Made by a program: the position numbers and the translations under genes. DNA of 64,000 nt, taken from the NCBI GenBank assembly GCA_964035795.1, contig OZ038327.1, positions 1,952,841 through 2,016,840 on the forward strand, read 5' to 3'. Position 1 is the first letter of the stretch. Every line of letters starts with the position of its first letter. This stretch comes from Pterobdella sp. o SKG-2022. Lineage: Eukaryota > Annelida > Clitellata > Hirudinida > Piscicolidae. This document shows positions 24,581 through 35,801 of the stretch, one piece after another. A model generated the notes under the pieces. It was given only the letters and a program-made list of their open reading frames with translations, did no database searches and was not told where the DNA came from.

Positions 24581-27500
24581 TTAGTAATATAAAGTAAATT
24601 CCTCACTTGAAGTACTAGTCTGCTTTTCATTTTTTTTATTTTTATTATTATTTTTATTATTATCCCCCTGTTCGTTATTATTTTTATTGTTGTTTTTATT
24701 GTTATTATTCTTATTATTTTCGTCGTTTTTGTTTTCAGCTTCATTACTTTTTCCACTCTGGCTTTCAATGGTGGGATTAGAGGCGGATGGATGGATAGTG
24801 GAGGGAGGGATGGATGGATAAATAGATGGATAGACTATAGGATGGATGAATGGATGACTAGACGGATGGGTAAGCGGTGATGAAGGGCTGGGATGGTGTA
24901 AATTAGGGTCAGATTTCCGTTGGGGTAAAGATGAATAGATAGGTGAAGGATGGATGGATGGTAGAGAAATATCCTCATTTTGTTCTTTTTCATTCGAAAT
25001 CAGACCGTAACATTTGTTGTGTTGTTGTAGCTCGGAGGTACAATCAGGTACTTCATCATCATTACTAGTTCTACCCTTATCTATGCCCTCATTATTGTTA
25101 AAATTATTATTATTACTATTATTTATATTATTATTATTGTTAATATTATTTATATTATCATTGTTATTGTTTTTTTTCTTCTTATTTCTATCACAACCCA
25201 AATTACCATCCTTAATATTGTTTCTGCTGTTATCTACTCTATAAATACCAGCACTATTATTATTATTGTTATTATTATTATTGTTACTATTATTATTGTT
25301 GCCATTATTATTATGCATCAGTTGCAAATGTTTATGTAGTAGAGAAGGCTTGTGGAAGAACGAGGGGCAATGGGGGCAAGACATTGACCCCAGCACTTCA
25401 GCTGCTTCCGCTAGCGTTGCTATGCTGCTGCTATTGCTGTTTATTATGATATTATTATTGTTCATTGTGTTTTTATTGTCATTGTTGTTTTTGTTATTAT
25501 TGTTCATTGTGTTTTTATTGTCATTGTTGTTTTTGTTATTATTGTTGATGTTTGAGTTGCTGCTATTGTAATTAGCGATATTATTATTGTTATTTTTATT
25601 GTTTGTGTTATTATTGTTATTATTCATTATGAAACTATAATTATTTTTATTATTCATCATGTTAGCGTTGTTGTTACTGTAATTGCTATTATTGTTAATA
25701 CTATCAGTTTTGTTATGGTCCTTACTGTTATTTATGTTATTATTATATCTAAAGGAATTTAAATTATTTTCATTATTATTATTATTATTATTATTATTGC
25801 TATCATTATTCATATTATTATTTTTATTATTGTCTTTACCATTATAATCATCCATACTCTCTTTTTTAATCCCATCTGAAACACTTTTGTTATCTTGTGT
25901 GTTATTTTTTTTAACCAAAAAATTATCTTTATCCTTTTTGTAGTAAGTAGTGTTACCATTTTTTGGTTTGTTAGTATGGTTAGTTCCCTCATTGTCTTTA
26001 TCAAGTGGGTGGACAATTGATCCAGTAGTAGGGGGCTTATCATCTGAAACACTGCAACCGTTTTTATCACAGGTGTTACCATTTGTCTTATCACTCACTG
26101 GATAAGTTTTTTCATCAAGTATATTATTTTTATTCCCAGTTATTATGTTGTTTTTATTATCAGCATCTTCCGAAAAGTCTCCAATGAACTTCCGGGGCGT
26201 GGATGATTTCCTTCTCGATTCTCCGCCTTTGTCGTCTATATTTGGGTTTTCGACACTTTCCTGAGATTTTATTGGTCCTTTTCCATCGTCTGGAAGGCAT
26301 TTGACTGGTTGTTTGGGTTTTTTGTTTTTTGTGATTGCCTCTTGAAAAATTTCTGGCGAAATATCTTCTGTTTTGAAGTTGAAGGACACTTTTTGGGTTT
26401 TTTTCTGGCTGGTCTGAGATGTTTTCTGCTGGGATTTTATCTTGTTCTTTTTGTCGTCCACCTGCATGCCACACATCATCATGTACAACAGATCTTTATT
26501 TTGTTGTTGCAGAGGTTGGTTGAGTTGATGAGTCATTTGCTGCCTGTTCTGCATCTGTTGGAGATAATAAGCCGTGAACGAGTCTACTGTCTGATGTTTG
26601 TAAGAACCAAGGCTGCCAATCCCCGTGGAAGGAGTAGGGTACATTTTACCCTCATTCTGGGTCAAATGGGGGTTATCCTGAGGATCGTAAAGGTCGGAGG
26701 TCGACCTTGGGTCGGGTTCAGAGTTGACAGAAATGTCTAGAAAGTCAACGGATCTATTGGGTTTGTTGGGTCTTCTGTTACATTTGTGACGTTGGTAGTG
26801 CTCTTTGCGAGAGAACTTTCTGGAACATGTGCTGCAAACGTGCGTGAACACTCCCTGTGAATGTGTGAATAGATGGTTTGTGGTGAGGCTTTTATATATG
26901 TGTGAATCAGTTGTTTTCAAAAGTTTTTTGCGGGAATGTGTGAGTGGGTGAATTTTGGAGTGTTTGAAATTAAATATTTTGGAATTTTTGTTTTATTTTT
27001 TTTTTCCATGATAATGTAGAAATTTAATTTTGTATCTTGTTTGAAGGTTTGAAATTTTTCTATTTATAAATTTTTGGTTGGTAGATATATTGTGTTTCTT
27101 TATTATCTATTTACTCAGTTACCTTAGTTTTGGTCAAACAGTTGTTTGAATTTTTTAATTCAAAAAAAAGTTTTGTATTATTGGAAAACATATTATTAAG
27201 CTGAGGCGCCAACTCAAAACTTCCATTTTTTTTCTTTTGTTTCCTAATTTAATTCTGTCATTGATTTCTTAAAATCAAGGTTTTTAAAACCAACACAATA
27301 AAAATGAATAAGATAAATATGAATAAAAAAAAAAAAAAAAATGGAGAAAAAAAATTATTACAATAAAAGAAAAATTTGCTAAGCAATAAAATTCCAAAAA
27401 AAAAAACTAAATAAAATGAAATTTAAAATAAACAGAACTTCGATGGAATTAACTGAAACCCGATAAAACTAATAAATACTCAATTAATGTAACTTTTCAG

Positions 27501-30011
27501 AGACATCGTATGTATTTTTCTTCAATAGCCTTATCATAAAACGTTAGCTAACGTTTTATGATAAGGCTAAACTTATCGAAAATTATAGCTTCCGATTCTC
27601 AATAAATGTATTAAAAAATTCCTCTTATTTGATGTTTTTCGTTAAATAACACTTAATTAATAAAAAAACAAATAAAAATGAACACTAACCTCGTGTAGCT
27701 TCATATGTCTACGACAGCTAGACTTGTACCGGAAAGTTCTAGAACAATACAGGCACATTGGTGTGGAAAGATTGTCATCGTTGGTGGTCTTGGGGGAAGG
27801 TGGTTTGGTGTGGGTAAGTTCGGTGGAAGTTGGCGTTTCTTTTTTGCTTTTTTTACAAGTCTTTTTCTCGTTGCTAAGTTGTCGTTTAAGTTTTCTTTCT
27901 TCTTTTTTGATGTTCTTTGTTAAAGGTGAGAAGGTTTTGTCATCCAGTTTTTGGTCTAGGGCTACATTGACTTCGTTTTGCTTGGGTTGATCGGGTGGAA
28001 TGTTGGATGTTAGAGGAATGGGGTGTGATGGATGGATGGGGTGAGATGGAGGGATAACAGATGAATGGATAGGATGAGGAAGGATGACAGAAGATGGATG
28101 GATGTTCTCATTATCCTCATCCTTCAAAGGCACAAATGATGAACTGAAAGAAGAATCAAAAGACTTATCCATGGAAAAATCCAACGGTTCATCTTCATTG
28201 GGAGTGGGATGGATAGATGGAAGATTATTGGATAAGTTGGTAGATGAATAAGGGTACTTAGGATAATGACTGGATGTAGATTGCATCTTGAGAAGGTAGC
28301 ACAAATTTGTGTTGAGTGCATTGTTTATATGGTCCCAATTTAGTTTGTAAGTGGAAAGTTTAGACTCAGAAAACGGTTTGAAGTGGTTCTTGGGAGCTCT
28401 AATTGGAGTGGAAACGAGGGATGGGGTGAAATGGGTTGGTGGGCTATCTTGGCAGCTCACACCCCCATCACTCACCCTAATTTCACTAGTTGCCTTATAG
28501 GGGTCAGCAGTTCCTAATTCACCCGGCAAACTACCGGGTATTTCACTGCTGAACCCGCGGCTTAACTCGTTAAGCCTACCACCTACCACCCTCTCTCCCA
28601 CATCACCGCCATCTTTATCACTATTTCTATGGATTTCCTGGTGTCTTGTAATGTTGCTGTTGTATTTGTCGTTGAAATAGTAGTTGTCATTAGCATAGTT
28701 GTTATTATTGATGTTGTTATTGTTGTTTTTATTATTATTTTCGTATCGATTTGTTATTTCTCCTTTAATAGTTTTAGTTATATTGATACTTTTGTTAATG
28801 TTGTTTGTGTTCTTATTATTGATATTATTATTATCATTATTATTATTTTTATTATTGAAACTATCATCAACACCACCCCTACATGAACTACTAAGGTTAT
28901 TATTATTATTTTCACTATTATTATTTATGTTATTGAGATTTGTTAAATTAGGGAAAACTGATGATGAAATGGTTGTTTCATTATTATTACTATTTTTATT
29001 ATTAACTATAGCATTTAGGATACTAGATCCAGTGCTTTTGGTATCAAAAGAAGTGGTATAGACACTCATATTATAACTATTCATATCTTTGTTACTATTA
29101 ATACTATTAACCTTATTATTATTATTGATATTATTAATATCATTATCATTATTATTGTTGTTTTTCTGGTGTATACCGTTATTTTTTCTCAGCATATTTT
29201 TAAACTCGTTTTTCCTATCGTTCTCAAAAAGGTTTTTCGTCACCTTCTCTAACCACACTTTCTTCGGGCTATTTCGTTTGTCTGTGTTATCATTTTTGTT
29301 ATTATGTAATAATAATTATCAAAAAAGAATAATAAAAATAATAATAATAATAACATTAGTATTTTTATGAATAACATAATTGTTTGTGTTACATATAGTG
29401 ATCTCTTGTTAATACATATAATTTTGTAAAGTATTTAATTTTTGCGTCGCTCTATATTAGATACTTTGGTGACGAAACCACCCCCTTCTACCACCATGCA
29501 TTGTATCGCTACACTACCAACCCTCATGAGCCATTTTTGTCCCATTATTTCAAACTACCTCTCAACCCACCCATCAAACCACACCATGCTCCACTATGTA
29601 AAATGCCTCTTCATATCTTTTTATTATTATTTATTGATCTATCTTATTTTTTTTTGTTTTTCAGTTTTTTTTCACTAGGCTACATTATCTTTACCGCCAA
29701 ATTACTCAGAATATTTGATTCCGCCATTTCCATCATCATGCCAATTCACACCTCTATCACACTACACTTTGCCTTGAACCACACTACACCATCTCTCCTA
29801 CACTACTCTCTGCCTGAACCACAACACACCATCTCTCCTACACGCCATTTTGAATCCACCTCAGCATGATTCTATTTTATATAAACAACTACTACACTTC
29901 ACTGCCTCTCCCACCTTATACCTGGAGAAAACTTGCCAGTGATTTTGAACTGGGTGACTTTAGCATCGAGCCACATGAAGAAGGCCTTCAAAGTGAGCGG
30001 ATCAGCCCTAT
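24581..30011 (-). CDS. C2H2 zinc-finger protein with Asn-rich low-complexity regions
   Basis: Exons, 5' to 3': 30011-29922, 29281-27690 and 26854-24581, in frame (about 1,317 residues plus an unplaced N-terminus). The 90-nt exon codes for RADPLTLKAFFMWLDAKVTQ and onward, which looks like a conserved folded segment I cannot name. The middle exon ends inside a zinc-finger pair: CLYCSRTFRYKSSCRRHMKLH, then after the splice CSTCSRKFSRKEHYQRHKC. The first finger is canonical C2H2; the second has HxC in place of the last His. A third finger (CPHCPSFFHKPSLLHKHLQL then MH) lies about 490 residues later. A PLDFS motif, similar to CtBP-binding PLDLS, lies in the middle exon. Long Asn runs come from ATT repeats and His-Pro-Ser runs from ATCC repeats. 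It is probably a nuclear DNA-binding regulator; no BTB or SET domain is seen. A possible start exon is listed separately. Confidence 0.75.
27526..27569. repeat. Perfect 44-bp palindrome
   Basis: Two 22-bp arms with no spacer, beginning TAGCCTTATCATAAAACG and meeting at TTAGCTAA. It can form a cruciform. The flank to its right (27563-27590) recurs at 34804-34832 beside another inverted repeat. It lies just beyond the intron donor of the middle zinc-finger exon. Confidence 0.95.
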
Positions 30012-32163
30012 CTACAAGAGAAGAAAACTCTCCTTGAAGTCCAGATAGATCCATTTTGCTGCGATATTTAGCTGTGGATGGGTTTATGTTTCTGATCTTT
30101 GTAGGTTTATTTTATATGGGTTTTTGATGAGGTTTGTTTCGTTTGATTTGGTTTCTTGTTTTGAGATTTTTGCTGTTGGTTGTGGTTCTTTTTCCATGCA
30201 GTTATTTTTTGAGTTTGTTTTGTCTTTTTTTTGGGTGTTCGTTTTTTAATGGTCGAATTCCAAGTTAAATCGGGTCTTTTTGATAGTTTTGTTGGCTTTT
30301 TCTGACAAGACTTTCTATTTCCGTTGTCGAATTTTTCATTTCCAAGCTTAAATGTTATTCATTATTTTTAATCTTTTTCAATTTTGTTCGAGTTATCCAT
30401 TTTAAATGTATCCAACTTGAAACCGACCCAAAAAAGTTCGACAAAAACGCAATACAGAATATGACGTCACAACTTCGATGTTAAATTGACTTTTTTAGTT
30501 AAAAAAAAAAAAATCGAAAATTTCTACTGAAAAAATCTAAAAAAAAGCACATATTTGACAAAAACAATCAAGATAAAACAAAAAAAAACCTCCACACTCC
30601 CTAACAATACAATATCAAGGCTGATTCGAACCACACATGCCTAAGAAACTCACGCACACAGCTGCACATACACCCATATATACAAATATAGATACACACA
30701 TGTGTATAGAAACAGATAAATGAATTCAATAAAGATATATTAAAACATATAGAAACATCACACATGAAAACTATACGAAAACACACTGTACCACACATAC
30801 GCGAACCCGCACATAATATACACATACAACTACACATAAAAGAAACACATAATGTAACACACATGTATAGACCAATCACAAATCAAAAATACACATATAT
30901 ATATATATATTGAGAAAAGAAGCACACAAGGACAAAACGATAGTCAATACACACATAAACACACCGATTGCAATAGCAGATTATATTAAAGTATAGTCAC
31001 ATGTGTTAATATAAGTATATTTATATCTTTGTTTATGTGTACCAAGATATTTATGTGTTTTTTGCTGTTTTCAAATGCATTTTTTTCAATTTTTTTAGTT
31101 TCTGTGTTTATAAAGGTGTTTTTGTTTGTATTTTATGTATATTTATGTTTATAGAAATGTCTTTCTCATGTTTATACCCACACATATGTTCAATTTGTAT
31201 AAAATGTATGTGTGTATGTGTTTTTTATGTGTGTACGTGAACACAAGAGTGCTTTTGAAATTATAATTAACTTATGATAATGAGGTTATGTGAAGACCAT
31301 TTTTTTAGATTAATTTGAAAATGAAAATTGCTAATCAAAACAGGTTTATAAACGAAAAAAAATGTTACAAAAAAACTGAATTTGAAACATATAAACCTAT
31401 ATAAAAAAAACATACAAAAACACAGAAAGAAACATAGAAAAACACTTTAAAAAATGAAGAAAAAAAAGGGTAGGAAACAAAGAACCAAAATAAATAAAAC
31501 ACTTAAGCGAGCAAAAATGTACATAATGTTAAATCTATTGTCCTTATTGCTTTGTCACTGGAAAGCAACCATCAACACAAACCCACACATGAAAACACAT
31601 GTGTTGTCACACATACACCTGGATATACACACAAAAAATACATCATGTGGAAATGCATAAAAATTTTCATAAAACACACTTTGAAAACACAAAAAAAAAA
31701 TATTTGAAAAACAAAAAAACGAAACACATTTATTGAAAGCTATACAAAATGGACACAAAAAACACACTTTACACACAAACCCACACATAAAACCACACAC
31801 ATGCACACACAAACCCACAGCTGAACTCAGCTTGCAAGATTATATAATATACTTACATAAGATCCAGAGGCTAGTTGCCCTAGTTGTGTGCGATGTGTGT
31901 GTTTTTATGTTTTGTGTGTGTGTGTTTTTATGTGTTGTGTGTGGTTATATGTCTGTTGTGGGTATGCGTATAGCAAGAAAGGTTATGTGGATTGCTGAGT
32001 AAATTGCTATAAGTCATTTTCAAATTTCTCACACATCCTAAAAACGCTTGAAGAAAAAATTATTTTAGAAAATACACAAATAAAAATGGATCTAAAAAAT
32101 ACTTTTAACCACAGAAATACATACTCTCATCCCATCACTATCTCTTCTTTCCAACCCGTAAAC
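30012..32163. other. Intron or intergenic DNA with alternating AC-rich and TG-rich blocks
   Basis: No exon is recognised. From about 30590 to 30970 the plus strand is rich in ACACAT; from 31000 to 31260 it is rich in TGTGTTTTTATG; from 31320 to 31830 it is AC-rich again; and from 31880 to beyond 32160 TG-rich. The blocks are imperfect inverted repeats of each other. Confidence 0.6.
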
Positions 32164-32200
32164 TGTGTTCATTGTTCTCTGCATCGATTCCATCGTCCAT
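32164..32200 (-). CDS. Possible first coding exon of the zinc-finger gene
   Basis: ATG at 32200 followed by MDDGIDAENNEH, with a GTTTAC donor that leaves one base. That phase matches the 90-nt exon at 30011. Nothing else supports it; the donor is weak and the open frame short. Confidence 0.3.
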
Positions 32201-33710
32201 TTGTGTGTTTTTTCGTTTGTTTGTATGTGTTTGTTTGCGTCCGTGTAGTTGTGTGAAAGTAATTTTGTTTTTTTGTAGGTGTAGTTTTTTTTGTGTACTT
32301 TTTTTTTTATGTGCTTTGCTTGATTTGTGTGTGTTTTTCTAAACTATGTGTTTTTATGTAACTGTGCGAATAATTTTTTTTTCCCATTTCTAAATTATGA
32401 TTTTTTTTAGTTGGGTTAGGTGTTTTGATGAGTGTTTTTTGTTATTGTGTGTTTTTAAAGTCTATTATATGTGTATGTTTTTATGTGTTATCAAATGTAG
32501 TTATGAAATTTCGTTTATGTGGTTTTTCTGTTATATGTGTGTTTTCTGTATTCTTATGCGTGGTCATTACTTAGTGTTATGTGTGTTGGGGTGACATGTG
32601 TTATTTTATGTGTTTCATTTTACCCGTTTAACATTCGACGTGTGTTTGTGTGTGTGTGTCTGTTTGTCTGCGTGTGTGTGTTTGTGTTGGGTTACAAATG
32701 TGTTTTTTTATTTATGTGTGACAATTAATTAGTTTACGTGTGTTTTTCATGCGATTTTTGCTTATTTATGTGTTTTTTTATTTTTGTGCGTGTTTGTTGG
32801 TTATATGATTTCTTATGTGTGTCCATGTGTGTTTTGTGTGTGTTCAAATGTGTTCAGAGCCTCAAAATCGTGCGTGCGCACGTGAATATACACAGTTCAT
32901 TGTTCTCTTTTATTGATCTTTTGTTTCTTTTTTATATAATATTTACCATTTATTTAATTATTAGTTAACGTTATAATATCAATTATTATTTTTATGTTTA
33001 TTATTATTTTATTTTTATTATTATTATTATATTTTTATTGTTATTATTATTATTATATTTTCATTTTTATTATTATTTTTACTTCCATGGGAGTATAATG
33101 CATTTTTTATTTGGTTTTATTTCCTAATTGCACCAACGTCTTCTTGCGCGTGCTTAGGCACGTGATATTTGTGTTTTTGTGCGTGTAAAACGAGCTTAGG
33201 TTGAGCTAACCCCATTGGTCAATCGTCCTAACAAAAGATTTGTAGATGATGAGAACGAAGATGATGATGGTGGTGATAATAATAATGATGGTGATGATGA
33301 TGATGAGCATTTAGGGGAAAATAAAAAAAATCATGAAGATAAAAGGGAAAAGCGTTAACGATGAAGATAATAATCATGGTGATAAGCATTGGTGATTGAA
33401 AGATAACGAATCATATAAAACAGAAAATACATCAAAATAATCGATAAACATCGGCTTAGTTATTTTATTTCCAAGACCGATAATTTACTATTTTGATTTA
33501 CATATCAGATAAAATTCTATACTCCACTCTAGCGATTAAAAAAATAACTAAGTATTTTTAGATGCTTTCATTTTTCATTTTCACTTTAGTTTTAGGAAGA
33601 TCTCAAAACACAACACAGTGACACGTGACTTGTTAAAAGTAAAATTAAGTAAAAACTAGCGATGTGGTTTGTTCTTGATATAAAATCTTGAGAATTTTTT
33701 CGATAAAAAC

Positions 33711-33774
33711 AAGTAAGTGGACCATTAGGTCACCCCTGAATGGGGTTTTGGTTGCGCAATTGATTGGTTTCACA
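33711..33774 (-). repeat. Dispersed short repeat, copy 2
   Basis: On the minus strand it reads CTGTGAAACC, GCGCAAC, AAAACCCCATT and GTGACCTAATGGTCCACTTA, matching 13700-13766 block by block with a few substitutions. Confidence 0.7.
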
Positions 33775-34230
33775 GAGAGCTACTCTATGTGGGCCATGTA
33801 TTTTATACATTATAAAACTCGAGTTTTCGTTTTTTTTGCTTATTTAAGCAAGCTTTCGATTAAAAAAATGCAAAATTTTTAAAGGTATAAATACCACAGT
33901 TAATTATAGTTTTTGATTTTAAATGAATATTTAAAAGTTTAATTTGTCGAAAATTTTAGTTTTTTTTACTGTAATAAACGTATCTTTAAAATCCTTAATT
34001 TTGGCGAATAACAACATAAATGTATCAAAAATTTCTCCCATTTGGTGTTGACAAATTGTAGAGACTAGCTCAAAGCTTATTCTAATGTTATACTTGTTAA
34101 AAATGTTTCTATGCAGTTTTTTTCCACAAATGATTTATTAATAGATTGGTAAAAAATGAAATGATTTTAAAAAAATTACAAATAATTCTATATTACAATA
34201 CTAATAAACATGCAGTGTTTCTATAAATAA

Positions 34231-34316
34231 CTCCCAATGGAAAAAAAATATAACAGCCAATGGAAACAATTAGAACAGCCAATAGGTATAATTAGAACAG
34301 CCAATGAATATAAATT
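34231..34316. repeat. Tandem 22-bp repeat containing CCAAT
   Basis: Three to four copies of a unit near TAGAACAGCCAATGGAAACA. Each copy has a CCAAT pentamer. Confidence 0.75.
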
Positions 34317-34778
34317 CTAATAGTGTCTAATAAAAAAATATTTTTTCATAATTAAACCGCTCTTCAAAAGTAAATAACTATGTTTATGAAAAATATCATC
34401 TCTTCTTTGTTATTTTTATTATAAAATAATCCTAAATAATAATAAATTAATAATAAAAATAAAAAAAAGAAATCGTTAAACAGTTTTTTATACAAGTGCT
34501 AAAACTCTTAAACACCGTGAGAAAAAACACGTGCCAGCAAAATGGAGAACTATTCCAAAATTATTGAAATTATTTTGCAAAATGGGAAAAAAACTATTTT
34601 TAAGTGTTTGAAATTATTTTTTAAAAATATTTAAAAATAATTTTGGAAACAATTTTGAATATTTTTAAAATAATTTTGAAATATTTTTTGAAATATTTTC
34701 ACCTCATTTTGCATAATAATTTAAAAAATAGCTGTTAAATTATCAACCAAAAAACCTAGCTTCAAAATAAACGCTACA

Positions 34779-34832
34779 TTAGTATCATAATAGGTTATAA
34801 TACTAAGGCTAGACTTACCGAAAATTATGGCT
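34779..34832. repeat. Foldback repeat, degenerate copy
   Basis: TTAGTAT and ATACTAA form an interrupted inverted repeat, followed by AAGGCTAGACTTACCGAAAA and TTATGGCT. This matches the sequence right of the perfect palindrome at 27526-27569. Confidence 0.65.
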
Positions 34833-35039
34833 ATTCTGTTGAATAAATATATCAAAATTCTCTCACAAATCGACGTTTAATATGAATTTAAAAAATATTA
34901 TATAAAAATAATTATATAAAATTATATTTCAAGGTGTTAATTGAAAAAACAAAATGGCGAAACATAACACATCTAATTATCGATTAGGGAATCAATTGAT
35001 TCCATAAATAAGCTTTTTAAACCTGGTATTTTGTATAGT

Positions 35040-35345
35040 ACAATATTTTAGGTTGTATTAAATTTAATATTTCTAATATTTCTTTAATAGAAAATACAAT
35101 ACCTAAAATTCAATAGATACATAATACAATAATACCTGGTATTTAATGGATAAATTATACAATCTCTTTTATCTATTAAATACATGATACAATACCTAAT
35201 ATTCAATAAATACATAATACAATACCTTATATTTATTTAATACATAATACAATACCTAATATTAAATAGATACATGAAAAACTATACATAATATTCTATA
35301 AATACATAATACAATACCTATTATTTATTAATTACATGATAAAAT
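35040..35345. repeat. Degenerate tandem repeat, AATACATAATACAATACCT type
   Basis: Nine or so imperfect copies of a unit of about 30-40 bp combining ACATAATACAATACCTAATA with an ATTAAATAGAT-like part. Confidence 0.75.
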
Positions 35346-35383
35346 ACAACATAACTATCATAGTATTCCTCTAAATACAACAT

Positions 35384-35548
35384 AAGGTAATTTTTGAAAC
35401 CAGTTTTGCTATAAGATTTCCACCAATAACACCAATGAAGAGAAACAACATTAAGCTTAGTAACAAAGTAACCAGGTCCCATGCAGATTCCACAAAGATG
35501 CAAGCCCCCTCACTATGCTGGGTAGACTCAACCAAGTCATCCCAGGAG
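35384..35548 (-). CDS. Possible terminal exon of an unidentified membrane protein
   Basis: After a CACATCCAG acceptor on the minus strand the frame reads YIISWDDLVESTQHSEGACI, then a hydrophobic stretch LLSLMLFLFIGVIGG, and ends at a TAG near 35371-35384. It lies downstream of the SLC32 stop and next to a dispersed-repeat end. I do not recognise the family; it may be a single-exon fragment or chance. Confidence 0.2.
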
Positions 35549-35577
35549 ATAATATACACTGGATGTGGAATGAGTAA

Positions 35578-35630
35578 CCATTAGATTATACTGCTGTACA
35601 TGTGTCAGTAACTGGGATTGACAGTAGTCG
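35578..35630 (+). repeat. Dispersed terminal-repeat fragment
   Basis: TTAGATTATACTGCTGTACA followed by TCAGTAACTGGGATTGACAG, a near copy of 471-525 and of the ends of the element at 50758-51173. Confidence 0.75.
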
Positions 35631-35801
35631 GTCTAGGTTATTGATAGTAGTGTTAGGAGTCCTCGATGTAGGAGTCGGTGGTTTTGAAGTTCAACTTAGT
35701 ATGGTGAAACGAAAATAAAACAGCCTATACAATTTTTTGCTTTTTTTTTTGATTCTTTAATCTGAAAATATAATACACCTAAATTCACTTTTAAACACTG
35801 A

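Larger units (their letters stand above)
32201..35370. other. Gene-poor stretch with several repeat types
   Basis: Continues the TG-rich sequence to about 32870, then ATT low complexity (32960-33080), a GAT-rich stretch (33240-33400), one copy of a dispersed repeat (33711-33774), a CCAAT-containing tandem repeat (34231-34316), a foldback relative (34779-34832) and a degenerate AATACATAATACAAT repeat (35040-35345). No supported exon. Confidence 0.55.
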
